64,000 bases of DNA from Nannochloropsis oceanica (taxonomy: Eukaryota > Sar > Eustigmatophyceae > Eustigmatales > Monodopsidaceae): assembly GCA_004519485.1 (NCBI GenBank), contig CP038125.1, positions 475,711-539,710 on the forward strand. The letters run 5' to 3'. This document shows, piece by piece, positions 1-11,523 of the stretch. Position numbers and translations under genes: made by a program. Each line of letters begins with the position of its first letter. Position 1 is the stretch's first letter. The notes below the pieces were generated by a model, which saw nothing but the letters and a program-made list of their open reading frames with translations, was not told where the DNA came from and did not search any database.

Positions 1-66
1 GGCGGCGGGTCCTCCCCCGACGGCGACGGGGAATGCCTCTCCTGCCTTGCCGAGCAGTTGAGTTGA
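1..66 (+). CDS. possible C-terminal tail of a truncated gene
   Basis: Frame 1 is open from the first base of the window and ends at TGA 64-66, giving 21 residues rich in Gly, Ser and Asp and ending CLSCLAEQLS. It could be the last codons of an exon whose start lies to the left of the window. An 18-bp direct repeat (cgagcagttgagttgaga) spans the stop and recurs a few bases downstream. The length is too short to support a product, and chance is a real alternative. Confidence 0.18.
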   Translation, partial: GGGSSPDGDGECLSCLAEQLS

Positions 67-936
67 GAGGTGTCGAGCAGTTGAGTTGAGAAGAAGGGAA
101 AGGAGGGAGGGAGGGAGGAGGGAAGATTATGATGGTGGTGGTGGCGGCCTAGAAATATGATGGGGATTGATTTCAAAGGGGCAACATCTGAGCGAGAAGG
201 AAGAGAGGGAAGGTCAACACCAGCATCATGGAGACAACAATTATCAGGAGGAAACCTGAAAATGTCGGCGGGAAGAAGAAAGAAGAGGGGAACAGAAAGG
301 GATAGGAAAAGAAAGGGAAAGCAAATCCAAAACGAGAAAGCCAAATGAAAAAGAGCGAGAAGAATGCACAAAGTGGATGGAGCGGGAAGTGAGGGAGGGA
401 GGGGAACAGCCGCAACAGAAACTATAACTATGAAAGAAGAAAGACGAGGAAGGATTTAGACCCCATACTCTCAAGTTCTCTGCAGACGCACACAAGTCGC
501 CCTCCATAATGATGGCAAGCTCGATTAAAGCACATTTCATAAACACGATCTGTTCCTTTATCTCTACAACCTCCTCTTCTCTCACCATCAACAAAATTCC
601 CCGTATCGTTCAAAGTAATTTCAATGTGAGATCGATTTTGCTCATTCACAGCATGATCAGCATCTGAAGGATCGTGAGGCAGACCATTCTTTTCCAGGCT
701 GCTTTGGAGACACAATTGGTCACGGCGTGCCAGAAAGGTGTCGGCCGTGGGCCTCAGCAGGAACCTCTTATGGAAGGTCAACCTCCCACCCTCTCTCACA
801 TCGAAGAATTATTTTATTATTGCCAACGGAAAGCCAAGCGTTTCTTCTCCTTCTCCATTTTTTTGTCGTTTTGTTTTACTCCCTGTTTAACATCACGTGC
901 ATATCCCCGCGCCTGTGAAACAGAAATCGTGCATGC
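67..936. other. intergenic region without a supported gene
   Basis: The first half is purine-rich on the + strand (GGGA and GAAA runs) and the second half pyrimidine-rich, ending just before the TOG/HEAT gene. A 123-codon open frame on the minus strand (428-799) has no recognisable domain and I do not call it. The stretch probably holds the 3' end of the preceding gene and the promoter and leader of the gene starting at 937. Confidence 0.5.
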
Positions 937-3852
937 TTGCTCCTTGAAAATATGCCTGTCTCGTTACTCACCCATAGTTTCCATGCACCTCCAACAGGTC
1001 GCATGGTGTCTCATGATTCTGTTGCCCGTCCATGCCTTCTCCCATGCTCTTCCACCTTCGTCCCCTTTTCATCTGGTACCTCACCGTTCTCCCCGGATTC
1101 ATTATCATCCTCTCCAAGCCCCTGCTCTTTTACGCCTCCAACCGCTGCCTCTCTTACCCCGGACGATATTGTCCCCCCCTTTCTTCTCACCCAAATCCAA
1201 GATACCGGTCTGTCCCCCCATACACGCGCGGAAGCCTTGTTGATTTTTCACGCCGCCTTGGCCGAGTATGCACAAGAAGCACCTCCCTTGTTTCACGCAC
1301 ATATACAGCCATTATTGCAGTTTTTGATGGACTTGCTGCGCGACGCTAATTGTCATGTTGGAAGTGACGACTGTGCACCTTCCTTGGATTCAAGGGGAAA
1401 AGTCCAGGGGCAGAGTGAGAAAATGACAAGGGCCAGCGATAAGACATTTAAGGAAGAGTCAAATGATGTACATAGTATTAGGACAGGCAACAATTGTGGT
1501 TCCAAGGAGGATGACGATGACAGAGAAAAAGAAACCAATATGGAAGAACAAGACATTCTCTCTTTGGCGGTCCTGCAATGCCTCCACCTTGTCATCCGCG
1601 CCGGCAAGCACCATTTGGCAAATCACCTTCAAATTCTCCTTAGTCCTCTCCTGCTTCAATATCTCCTCTATCCTACCTACACCTCCACAATCCTCCTCCT
1701 TCTCACCAAGCTTTCCCAGCATGTGGAGCTCTCCCTCCTCCTTCCGCCCCTCCTTCATCTTCACGCATTCACACACCCTTCCCCTCTTGTCCGGGCTGCT
1801 GCTTTCCGAATCGTGTGCATAGGACTGACAGTAAAAGATAAAGTTGCCTTCACCAGTGTAACTGACCGCGTTATACAGGAGAGTCTGCTAACGATTGCCT
1901 TGGACGGAGTCGAAGACGAGGAGGAGGAGGTAAAGGAGGCGGGCATCGAACTATTGTGGCTTGTGTATGATCCTTTCTTCTCAATGCAAAAGAAGATAGA
2001 AGCAAGAGAAGGTGAAATAAAGGATGAACGCAAAAGCTTTTTTTCTACTTTCGTGAGGGAGCAAGGCGGAGAAACCTTGAAGGCCGATGCCAGGAGCTGC
2101 CTGCTTGTGAAGGTGTTAGAGGAGAACAAGGAAGAGGGGCAGGGCGAGGAGCGGCAACAAGAGCAGCAAGTGCTACAAAAACAGCTGCAGCAGCAGCAGG
2201 AGCAGCAGCAAGAGGAGAAAGATCAAATCCAGGAACGCGGAAAGGAGAAACCGCAACAGGTGACAAAGCAGGAAGCCCCCCATTCGCCACAAAGTGCTGC
2301 ATCCCTCGTAAACCGCGCCAAGACTTCCAACTTTAGATGGCAGGCCTCGGACTGGTCTTTGATTCCTCGCCCTACGTTTGCAACAAAACCTCGATCATCC
2401 GAGATAAAGGCATTTCCTCCGTCATCGTCCTGTGTTTCTTCCGCCTCCACGTCTCCCCCTTCTTTTTTGTTTCCGCCCTCTTCTCCTCCTTCTCCTCCAA
2501 GATCTTGTCGACAGCATACTCCCTCCATTCCTCAGCGATCTCCAATACAAGAGAAGGGGCTGGTCCGGTGGCAAGACAATAATGATCTTGTGGATGAAGG
2601 GCACCGGAAAGAGAACGCAAGTATCACTCACGCCGCTCCCTTCTCATGTTCGCAACCGCAACGACGACAACGACAACGACAACGACAACGACCTTCGTCG
2701 GGACATCGTCCTATCTCCTCTCCTCCCCGCCACCTCCTTCATGGAAAAGGCCTTGTAGAATGGTGTGACGAAGAAGAGGAGGAAGAGAAGGGCTGCAAGG
2801 AGGGATACACCGCAGCGACTGCCAACGATGACTATTCTTCTACACACGCTCCGTCGTCACAACCTCCGACTTCTCCATTCCGAAGTCGTCTCTCCCGGCT
2901 TTCCCACACATCTTTTTCCTCTATGCCATTTCGATCTCCACTAATGCCATCTCCTTCTCCCCCATCTGCTCTCCTCATAGAGTACCTCTCGCCTGCTGAC
3001 ATTCATCCTCTTCCCCAGCCCAGCATCGCCCTTCCACTCCTCCTTGAGTCCCTTCACACCGTTGATTGGCCCGAAAGCTTTCACGCCTTGACAACCGTCC
3101 GTCGCTTCGCCCATCAACACCTCGCCCTCCTTCTCACCCTCCCTTCTGATCGGCTTCAGCTCCTCCTCCGTCAGGTTTTGCGGCATGTCAACAACCTGCG
3201 CTCGGCGGTGGCCAAAAACGCTTTGCTGGCTCTGGCTGACCTGTGGGCCGGTTTAGCATCGTCACCGTCGTCGCTCTCTTCCTCGCCATTGTCTTTGTCG
3301 AGTCGTCTTTCTTTTCCTTCTAAATCAAATGGCACAGAGATTACTGTCCAACGCGTGATGGAAGGGGAGCTTCCCGCCGTTATCCCGGTCCTCCTTAAGC
3401 GCTTTTGTGACACGAACGATTTTCTGGTCGAGGCGGCGGAAAGCGCTCTTAATACCATTATTCTCCACACACCCGACACAACGCGAGTCCTCCACGCTTT
3501 TCTTTCCTTAGCATCGCATAAAAGTCCCACAGGCAGGAGTAAGGTGGCGAGTCAGGTTTTGCGGTGTTTGCTGGTACTCACTTCTGCCGCTGCTGGTTCA
3601 CTTTCTAGCGCTGTTACTGCTGCATGCGGCGGTGTGTCGCCGAGGAAGCGAAAGACGAAGATATCGATACCTGCGATGATGACGATAACAGGCAAAAGGA
3701 ATAATAACGCCAGCACTAGTGGTCTTTTGGGCAAGGATCTGCAAGAATGGCTGCAGCTGGCCACGCAGCAGTGGCTAAAGGATGCCAATTGCGAGACCAG
3801 AGCCCAGGGACGAAAGATTGCTGAAGTATTGCCCTTGTTAGTACAGAGATAA
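937..3852 (+). CDS. TOG/HEAT-repeat protein (TOGARAM/CLASP-like)
   Basis: Single open frame of 971 residues; the ATG at 937 is the first of a long frame, with a second in-frame ATG five codons on. Residues about 80-340 are leucine-rich alpha-helical HEAT-like repeats. Residues about 390-690 are low complexity, first Gln/Glu-rich (runs of QQQQ) and then Ser/Pro/Arg-rich. From about residue 700 to 890 a second helical array starts with DWPESFHALTTVRRF and contains NNLRSAVAKNALLALADLW. This is the spacing and wording of the TOG domains of TOGARAM/crescerin and CLASP proteins, which bind tubulin and act on microtubule or ciliary growth. That function is known of the family; here it is inferred from these two helix pairs only. 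Convergent with the kinase gene on its right. No intron is needed, unlike most neighbours. Confidence 0.75.
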   Translation: MLLENMPVSLLTHSFHAPPTGRMVSHDSVARPCLLPCSSTFVPFSSGTSPFSPDSLSSSPSPCSFTPPTAASLTPDDIVPPFLLTQIQDTGLSPHTRAEALLIFHAALAEYAQEAPPLFHAHIQPLLQFLMDLLRDANCHVGSDDCAPSLDSRGKVQGQSEKMTRASDKTFKEESNDVHSIRTGNNCGSKEDDDDREKETNMEEQDILSLAVLQCLHLVIRAGKHHLANHLQILLSPLLLQYLLYPTYTSTILLLLTKLSQHVELSLLLPPLLHLHAFTHPSPLVRAAAFRIVCIGLTVKDKVAFTSVTDRVIQESLLTIALDGVEDEEEEVKEAGIELLWLVYDPFFSMQKKIEAREGEIKDERKSFFSTFVREQGGETLKADARSCLLVKVLEENKEEGQGEERQQEQQVLQKQLQQQQEQQQEEKDQIQERGKEKPQQVTKQEAPHSPQSAASLVNRAKTSNFRWQASDWSLIPRPTFATKPRSSEIKAFPPSSSCVSSASTSPPSFLFPPSSPPSPPRSCRQHTPSIPQRSPIQEKGLVRWQDNNDLVDEGHRKENASITHAAPFSCSQPQRRQRQRQRQRPSSGHRPISSPPRHLLHGKGLVEWCDEEEEEEKGCKEGYTAATANDDYSSTHAPSSQPPTSPFRSRLSRLSHTSFSSMPFRSPLMPSPSPPSALLIEYLSPADIHPLPQPSIALPLLLESLHTVDWPESFHALTTVRRFAHQHLALLLTLPSDRLQLLLRQVLRHVNNLRSAVAKNALLALADLWAGLASSPSSLSSSPLSLSSRLSFPSKSNGTEITVQRVMEGELPAVIPVLLKRFCDTNDFLVEAAESALNTIILHTPDTTRVLHAFLSLASHKSPTGRSKVASQVLRCLLVLTSAAAGSLSSAVTAACGGVSPRKRKTKISIPAMMTITGKRNNNASTSGLLGKDLQEWLQLATQQWLKDANCETRAQGRKIAEVLPLLVQR

Positions 3853-4556
3853 AGCAACTCTAAATCCAAAGGACGATGGAAAACTTCGGACGACGGGAAG
3901 TGAAAATAATTTGGAGGTTGGCTAAGAAATGGATATTAGATCTATGCATCGAGGGGAAACCCAACTGACCTAATGATATATGCATATATATGCTTATAGA
4001 GATGATGCAATTATAGGTGTGGCTCGACTAGATCCTGAGGGAGGGAGGGCGGAAGAGAGGGAGGGAGGAAGTACGAGTATCAATGCGAGTACCAACAGAA
4101 GCGAAATCAACAATCCACGAAACGACAAAGATACAGAAAATCTCGCTCATTATTTCATTCGCAATTTTCCTTCATAATTGTGCATGGGCATCTTACGTTC
4201 AGTCGAAGCAGGCTGACATGCAGGCGGAAGAAAGAAGCCTAGACGATATTGTGTGTGCCCCTATCCCTTCACTCAGTACTCGTATCTTTCCGCCTTCCCA
4301 CTCACACACCTCCTCTCTTCTCCCCTCCTTTTCATGTCCGCTACGCTAAGAACTTTTTCGCGCGGCCTCCGTCGGGGTACTATCGCGACCCGCTGGGCTG
4401 CGCATAACCTGTGGAGTATGGCAGGGAGAGAAAGGCAGTAAGAAAAAGAAGTCAGCATACACGCACGCTCCTCACCTATAGCACACCTCTCATGTCTCTG
4501 AATCACATGCATAGACATACAAGGCAGTTCACCACTCCTTTCCTCCTTCCCTCCCT
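3853..4556. other. intergenic region between two convergent genes
   Basis: This should hold the 3' ends of the TOG/HEAT gene (+) and the kinase gene (-). Only short open frames occur. One possibility concerns the kinase: its terminal codons CAG GTA TGA could instead be a donor (CAG/gtatga). Splicing to an acceptor near 4410 would replace the last two codons by about 20 others. I see no other structure. Confidence 0.45.
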
Positions 4557-6438
4557 TCATACCTGCAACCCCAGGTCTTCGCAGCGGTCCCCCAGTTTGC
4601 AGAGGTGGAGATAGGAGTCCATCCCGAAACCCTCTAGAGACTTAACCTATGAAGAAGGAGGGAGGGAGGGAGGGAGGGAGGGAGGGAGAGAAAAAGCCTT
4701 GAGAAGGAAGACGGTAAGAGTGTCTCCCTAACGGATTTCCTATGACCTACCTCCAGGTCTCCGCCGAAGTAGCGGGCGTAGATCCGAGAAAGGGGAAGGC
4801 CCATCCCTGTGGTATCGGCAGCAGCATCAGTAAAGGTAGAAGTAGTTGTAGTAACAGTAGAAGTAGAAATAGAGGATAGATCGATACATAAATTGATGAA
4901 TAGAGGTCGGTGGATGCATTTTTCTTCCCTCCCTCACTCTCTGTCCCCATCCCTCTTTCCCCACGCACGGGATGCTATCAATGATCATGCCTTAGACTCA
5001 TCCATTCCCATCATCCCTCCCTCCCCTCCATCCCTCCATCTCCCCCTCCCTTCCTGGATTACCATGCCCCGCTAGTACAGGCTCGGTGCCGACGTTGGGG
5101 AAAGTGAAAGGAGAGGAAGCCGCGCTGCCTGCTGCGTTCTGAATATCCCAGTCCCGGTGGAATGTATTGAAAGAAAGAGAAAAGATTAGACATCGTATTT
5201 TTCCTTCAATCCTTCTTCCCTCCCTTCCTCCATCCCTCCCTCTCTTTCTTCCTCCCTCACCGTCACGGTCACATTCTCGTCCAATGAGCCCCCTCCGGCC
5301 CCTCCTGCTGCCAAGGGCGCGGGGGAGGAAGGGATAGAGGGAGGGAACGTGGTGTAGAAGAAGGTCCAGAGCAGGCCTAAGTCAGACCGAGGGACTCCGC
5401 CGCCTTCGTCCGCCACCTGAGGAAGAGAGGGAGCGAGAGAGGAAGGAGAGGGAGGAAGGGAAGGAGAGGGAGGGAGAGAATAAGGATGCATGTGGTCCTA
5501 AGTCAACCCAAAAAACAAGGGAGGTCCGTGGTGCTTGAGTTTTTATTCTTTTCATTTCTCCCTCCCTCACGTTTTCCCTTCCGCCCTACCTTGATCGTGA
5601 CGTCCTCCTCGCCCATGGCCACCACTACTTTGATTGGGGGCAGTTCTGCCGGGTTGACACGAGCTTGAGCCTGGAGGGAGGGAGGGAGGGAGGGAGGGAG
5701 GGAGGGAGGGAGGGAGGGAGGGGGGGGTGTAAATGCTATCACAATTTTGTTGGGGGCAAATGAAGGGAGGGAGGGAGGGAGGGAGGGAGACGTGAGTGAT
5801 AAATGCGGGGATACAAAGGAGGGAGGGAGGGAGGGAGGGAGGGAGGGAGGCCTACCTGTCTGAGAGCCTCTGCTCTCAACATTTGGTCCAGGTGGCGGGA
5901 GGGGGCGACCTCTCTAGCTGCTGCTTGATAAATTGGATCGTGCTTCTCGACCACTGCGCGACAGGAGTTCTTCGAAGAGGGGGAGGAAGGAAGGAAGAAA
6001 GTGAGGGAGGGAGGGAGGGAGGAAGGGAGGGAGGGAGGGAGGGAGGGGGAAATGAGACTAGAGGGGCGATACACGGAAAGGAGAGAGGGAGGGATGGAGG
6101 AGATACCTTGAGGGCCTCGGTGACCATATAGTAGAGGTGGGAGGGAATGTAGCAGAAGGTGTCGTCTTCCTTGCCGATGATGCGTATGGGAGGAGCGTTC
6201 CCTAAGGCGGCTCGACAGAGCCTGAGGGAGGGAGGGAAGGCGAATGGGAGGGAGGGTGAGTGCGAGAAATCGAAGTGATTTGGGGAGAAAGAGGGAGGAA
6301 GGAAAAGAGGGAGGGAGGGAGGGAGGGGCGAAGGGAGAGGACGCACCGCGTGGCGTCGGCGGCGGCGGCTTGGGAGATTTGGTGGGGGGAGCAGTTGGAG
6401 GCGATGATCCCGGAGTAGCCCTCGCTAGAGAAATAGAA

Positions 6439-6469
<31 letters not shown>

Positions 6470-9400
6470 TGGATGAGATGAAAAGGATGAAGGGAGGGAG
6501 GGAGGGATGGAGGGCGGGGGGGAGGGAGGGGTGTACCGGGCATTGTTGCTGACGATATGATGCTCGACAAGGAAGCGGAGCCCTATTCTGGCGGTGTAGA
6601 AGCCCGTCAGTGTCTGTACGCGCGTGGGGGGATGGAATAGGAGGGGTGCGTAGGTGTAGAGATGAGGGGAGCAAAACAGAGGTAAGGGGAAGACACAGTA
6701 GGCTCCAGGCTTTCAATCCCTTCCTTCCTCCCTCCCTCCCTCCCTCCCTCCCTCCCTCCCTCCCTCCTCCCTTTTCTCCCTCCCTCTACCTGCTCGATTG
6801 CATCCCTCCCCGGGTCATCCAGCAGATCTTCATTGCTCATGTCGGCTCTGTACTCCTGTATGCCTGCAGGGACAACAGAGAGAATTGATAAACACATCAG
6901 GGACAACAGAGAGAATTGATAAACACATCAGGGACAACAGAGAGAATTGATAAACACATCAGGGACAACAGAGAGAATTGATAAACACATCAGGGACAAC
7001 AGAGAGAATTGATAAACACATCAGGGACAACAGAGAGAATTGATAAACACATCAGGGACAACAGAGAGAATTGATAAACACATCAGGGACAACAGAGAGA
7101 ATTGATAAACACATCAGGGACAACAGAGAGAATTGATAAACACATCAGGGACAACAGAGAGAATTGATAAACACATCAGGGACAACAGAGAGAATTGATA
7201 AACACATCAGGGACAACAGAGAGAATTGATAAACACATCAGGGACAACAGAGAGAATTGATAAACACATCAGGGACAACAGAGAGAATTGATAAACACAT
7301 CAGGGACAACAGAGAGAATTGATAAACACATCAGGGACAACAGAGAGAATTGATAAACACATCAGGGACAACAGAGAGAATTGATAAACACATCAGGGAC
7401 AACAGAGAGAATTGATAAACACATCAGGGACAACAGAGAGAATTGATAAACACATCAGGGACAACAGAGAGAATTGATAAACACATCAGGGACAACAGAG
7501 AGAATTGATAAACACATCAGGGACAACAGAGAGAATTGATAAACACATCAGGGACAACAGAGAGAATTGATAAACACATCAGGGACAACAGAGAGAATTG
7601 ATAAACACATGAATCAATCTGTGAATTAAAACGAAATAAGTAAATTAGAGAAATAGAAATTAGATTACAATCACGTGAACAAGAATAAGTCTTTGACTCT
7701 CCTTTCATCCCGTCCCTCCTCCCTCCCTCCCTTTCCCTTCAACTTCCCACCTTCTTCCCCTCCCTCCATCTCTCCCTCCCTTCCTTACCGTGTGCTAAGG
7801 CCCGTGGCACCGACGTGTGGTCACAGAGGATGGAGGCCAGGAGACAGGTGAAATCGTATTCCTAGAGAAGGAGGAAGGGAGGGAAGAGAGGGAAAGATAT
7901 CAAGGTGAGCGCCACGTAGCATCGAAGAAAGAATGCTGTTCAAATTATCGTCCAACTTAGGGAGCTAGGAAAGAAGGGGAGGAGGGAGGGAGGGAGGGAG
8001 GGAGGGAGGGAAGAAGGGCGAGACAAGGGAGCAGCTCTTATCAAACTCGACATCTCCTTCCCTCCCTCCCTCCCTCCCTCCCTGTCCTCCCCCCGTCCCC
8101 TCCCCCCTACCTCCCATTAGGCCCATCACACCCTCCCTCCCTCCCTCCCTCCCTCCCTCCCCCCCCTCCCTCCCTCCCTCCTCCCCTCCCTCCCTCCCTC
8201 CCCAACTACCTGCTCTGCGTCCATGGGCTTGGGGAACGCCAAAAGCTCCTCTACGTAGCCCGCGTACCAGCCCATCACGTTCTGAATACCTGGAGGGGAA
8301 ATAGGAAGGGAAGGAGGGAGGGACGAAAGGAGGGACGGAGGGAAGTAGGGAAGAGGGGAGGGATGGGCGGAGAGTCGAGAATGGCCATATATGTGCCTCC
8401 CTCCCTTTCTCCTTCCCTCCCTCCCTCCCTCCCTCCCTCCCTCCCTCCCTCCCCACCTCGCTTCTCTGCGAGCCCTGGGGGTAAGTAATCCCTCAGCTCC
8501 ACCACACGCTGAGCGATGCGCCGCGGTAACTCCAAGTGAAGAAATTGGGCGTTCCGGAGACGCTGGGAGGGAGGGAGGGAGGGAGGAAGGAAGGGAGGAA
8601 GGGAGGAAGGGAGGAAGGGAGGAAGGGAGGAAGGAAGGGAGGAAGGGAGGGAGGAAGGAAGGGAGGAAGGGAGGAAGGAAGGGAGGACCAATGAGCACAC
8701 ATGATCACATTATGGAAAGGACCAAAATAGTTTTACACATGGCAGCATTCAATGCCTTCCTCTTCCCTTCCATCCCTCCCTCCCTCTTTCCCTCCCTCCT
8801 CACCTGAGCCGGGCTGGGATGGTTTCCAAAGCGGTAGAGGTCGAGCAAGGATAGAGGCGTCGTGCGTTGGCCCGCCTGCCTGTTGAGATGGAAATGAGAG
8901 GAGACAAAAAGGGAGGGAGGGAGGGAGGGAGAGAGGGAGGGAGGGAGGGCGAAGAGTGAGTTAGTTGCGTGGGTGAACCCTTTGCATGCCTGCCTGACGG
9001 GAGGGACAGGAAGAGCGAAAGATCAGCGGGAAGAAGGGGGAGAAAAGGATGAAAGATATCCTGTATACAGAGATAGAAAAACGAAATCAATAAATTTCCC
9101 CCCCTGATCCATTTCATTTTCCTTTCTTCCGCCCCCCTCTTCCCACCCTTCCCCCGACTCACTCTTCTACCCGTGCCATGAGCAGCTCGTCAATGTCCGG
9201 CCGGGACGGAAAGGCTAGGAGGCGCTTCGCCCGTGGCATCTTGGCCTGGGAGGGGCGAGATGGTGGGAAGAGATGTAAGGTTTACGTGAACTGTATGCAT
9301 GAAGGGGCAGTGTACGGGGCAGAGCGCGGCAGCTTGTGTATGTGTCTCTCTTTCACCTCCTCCCTGTGCCCGTGGCTTCACCACACACTGTCCAATCAGT

Positions 9401-9618
9401 ATGCAATGACACCCTCCTCCTGACTCACAAGCAGCGGTTATTGAAACATTTCTATTCGCTCTCTATCTGCCTTCCTTTCATCCCTCCCTCCCTCCCTCCA
9501 TCCGAAATGCTTGATGAGGAGAATGATAGGCCTAATCCATCCGCCTCCTACGTACCCGCAACTGCTGCGCCAAGCGCTGCAGAAAGGACGTATTGGTGGC
9601 ACGGGCAGACAAAGGCAT
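4557..9618 (-). CDS. mitochondrial PDK/BCKDK-family protein kinase
   Basis: Sixteen exons join in phase to 465 residues: 9618-9556, 9245-9163, 8879-8804, 8562-8457, 8289-8210, 7861-7789, 6863-6790, 6613-6537, 6424-6347, 6221-6107, 5969-5856, 5670-5590, 5416-5261, 5138-5063, 4806-4751, 4646-4557. The protein follows the pyruvate/branched-chain dehydrogenase kinase plan: TPLSLLDLYRFG, then RNAQFLHLELPRRIAQRV, then FYTARIGLRFLVEHH, then the GHKL ATPase part with the N box (EALKNSCRAV), G1 box (ADEGGGVPRS), G2 box (GHGMGLPLSRIYARYFGGDLE) and the terminal LEGFGMDSYLHL. These kinases phosphorylate and shut off mitochondrial 2-oxoacid dehydrogenases. The first exon is short, Arg/Ser/Ala-rich and lacks acidic residues, which fits a mitochondrial pre-sequence. 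I cannot tell PDK from BCKDK. Lengths near 400 are usual; the excess is in exons 11 and 13. Intron 6 carries a large minisatellite. Confidence 0.9.
6868..7610. repeat. 31-bp minisatellite, 24 copies, in kinase intron 6
   Basis: The unit starts agggacaacagagagaattg and continues ataaacacatc (31 bp). Units begin every 31 bases from 6868 to 7581, and I find no substitutions among them. The array lies in the intron between kinase exons at 7789 and 6863. It ends only four bases from the acceptor AG (6864-6865, transcript strand). On the transcript each unit contains a pyrimidine run (ttctctctgttgtccct), and the unit next to the exon serves as the real polypyrimidine tract. Confidence 0.98.
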
Positions 9619-10830
9619 GGATCCTGGAGAGTTTCTTGCCTGTATCGTGGTGGACGTAGGGATGCATTTGGTGAAGGGAGCATGGGGAGTTGAAGGAGTA
9701 GGGCAGGCAGGCGGGCAACAGAAAGCAACTGCAAGAAACAACAACCCCTGACCTCCAGCCTCCCCAACTGCCCGCGCTCGCGCACAAAATAATAGAAGGC
9801 AGTAATACGTTCACGCCCCGGTGTGCCTCTCGGTCCCTCCCAAAATTTCGAGGAGATGTTCTGCTCCGTCACTATTCTGTTTGTGTCCTTGTGACTCGGG
9901 GGCTGCGACTTGAGACAATCTTACCCCAAACTATTAAGACCGCTAGAACTGTCGTTTGGTGGGCCAAGGCCCATTTTTGCCCCATTTTTTGCGCGCTTCG
10001 CTTCGTGGCGGCTTCTTTGTTCTGTTCTGATTTCTTCCTGCACTGCACTGCACTGCACTGCACATATGTGCACTGCATTGGTATGTAAGACAGAGCGGTA
10101 CATCTCCAAGAACACGCCTCCCTCACGGCCTTAAACCCCATTTCAATGCCGCCCTGATTGCTGTAGTGCTTTGTACCTTGTACATTTTTTCGCAGGAGTT
10201 CTTGCAGACTCTCACAGCAGCTCGTTCGGGAGTCGGTGCAAGTACCAGGGATGCCTAGATGCAAGGGCCAGCGGGCCAACAACGTAGAGGATGAACCGCA
10301 CAACTTGCAGAATACTCTTGGTCTTTTTTCCACCCTTGTGCGACTGTGGACTGCATGCTCCCTACGTCCTTTGGCCATCTGTCTGCCTTGATTTTGGCCC
10401 ATCTTCTTTCAAATACGACACACACCACATCCTCTTGACACCCCAAGGTGCCTTGCCAGCATTCAAATACCACCGGATCCTCTTGAGCTGCATTTGTGAA
10501 GGTGGCGTCTCATTGCTCGGCCTCCAGCCTTTTCCCCAGCCGACTCGGAATGGAATTAAAGAGCCTCTGCCATATTTCCAAATCCAGGACGAGGGATAGG
10601 AGACGCCACCGGATGCCGTCGCATTTTGGAATCGTTGGGGAAATTTGGAAGCTTGCAGCTGGAAACTTCGTCGGGGACTGCAAATATTTTGGATTACCCT
10701 CGGCAAGAAACCATGTGAATGTACAGTGGTTGATAGGACGCTGAAGACCGTTAAATGGAACAACACTTTTCGAAATTTAAGGCATTTACTTTGTCATGCT
10801 ATGCACCTAAACCACATATGACACAGAAAC
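9619..10830. other. head-to-head intergenic region
   Basis: About 1.2 kb between the start codons of the kinase (-) and the secreted-protein gene (+), so it should contain both promoters. It has a short (CACTG)5 microsatellite at about 10038-10062. Perfect 11-base inverted repeats lie at 10501-10511 and 10600-10610. A + frame from 10291 (102 codons) continues past one stop for another 70 codons. This might be a decayed gene, but it has no recognisable domain. Confidence 0.45.
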
Positions 10831-11523
10831 ATGGTGAGCGGCAACTATCATACACTTCTCACTTTCTTTATGGTGGTCGCTCTTGCGTTCTCGCACGGCC
10901 AGCACCGACGACACACGCGAATGGGCACCGCGGCCATGATCTCTACGTTGGCAACTCTCGGGGCCCTCTCGCTGCCTTTAGCCACCTGCCTCCCACCCTC
11001 CCTTGATGTCTCTATCCAGGCCTGTAGTACCATTAACCCAGACGACTACTTTAAGAACGTCATTGCCAAGGCTGGGAATGGTGGTCAGGCGGGCACTCTC
11101 CGCGGCAAACCTACGCGTTTTACGCTGATCCTTGTCCCTCGCCAGATACAGCCTTCCCCGGCACTCCAACCTTCTTTGGACCTACGCATCGACCTTTCCT
11201 CATTCCTGGACGTGAAAACAGCCCAGATGAAGCGGCCCCAGGGCAGTTCTGCTATCACGCCAGTCATCGACAGAGATCTCGGAACGGTGACGTGGAACAA
11301 TATTGGGGCTGCCCTCCTGGGTGCGGGTTCCAGGAAGGCGGTGCCTCAGAAGCTCAGGTTCACTATTAAGGCAGTTTTGGCCAGCGACATACCTAAAGGC
11401 ATCAAAATCAAGGCCTACTTGTTGGACGACCAGAATGTTTGCGAGGTGATGGTGGGGGAGGAGGAAGTTCTTGTGCGTGACCCCGAGGGATTCAAGGCCA
11501 TCAGGTCGGGAGAAGGGCAGTGA
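10831..11523 (+). CDS. secreted or membrane-anchored protein of unknown function
   Basis: A single open frame of 230 residues. Two hydrophobic segments lie at the N terminus (about residues 8-22 and 34-55). If translation starts instead at the in-frame ATG at 10921, the second segment forms a classical signal peptide ending ALSLPLATC. The mature part (about 175 residues) is compact, mixed alpha/beta in composition, with a few Cys, and lacks the low-complexity inserts common in this window. I recognise no family. It is divergent from the kinase gene and convergent with the acyl-CoA synthetase gene. The product name stays hypothetical; the secretory signal is the only functional statement I support. 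Confidence 0.65.
   Translation: MVSGNYHTLLTFFMVVALAFSHGQHRRHTRMGTAAMISTLATLGALSLPLATCLPPSLDVSIQACSTINPDDYFKNVIAKAGNGGQAGTLRGKPTRFTLILVPRQIQPSPALQPSLDLRIDLSSFLDVKTAQMKRPQGSSAITPVIDRDLGTVTWNNIGAALLGAGSRKAVPQKLRFTIKAVLASDIPKGIKIKAYLLDDQNVCEVMVGEEEVLVRDPEGFKAIRSGEGQ

Noticed and set aside
6868-7610. CRISPR-like array
   Set aside because: The repeats are head-to-tail without unique spacers, in an intron of a eukaryotic gene; it is a minisatellite.
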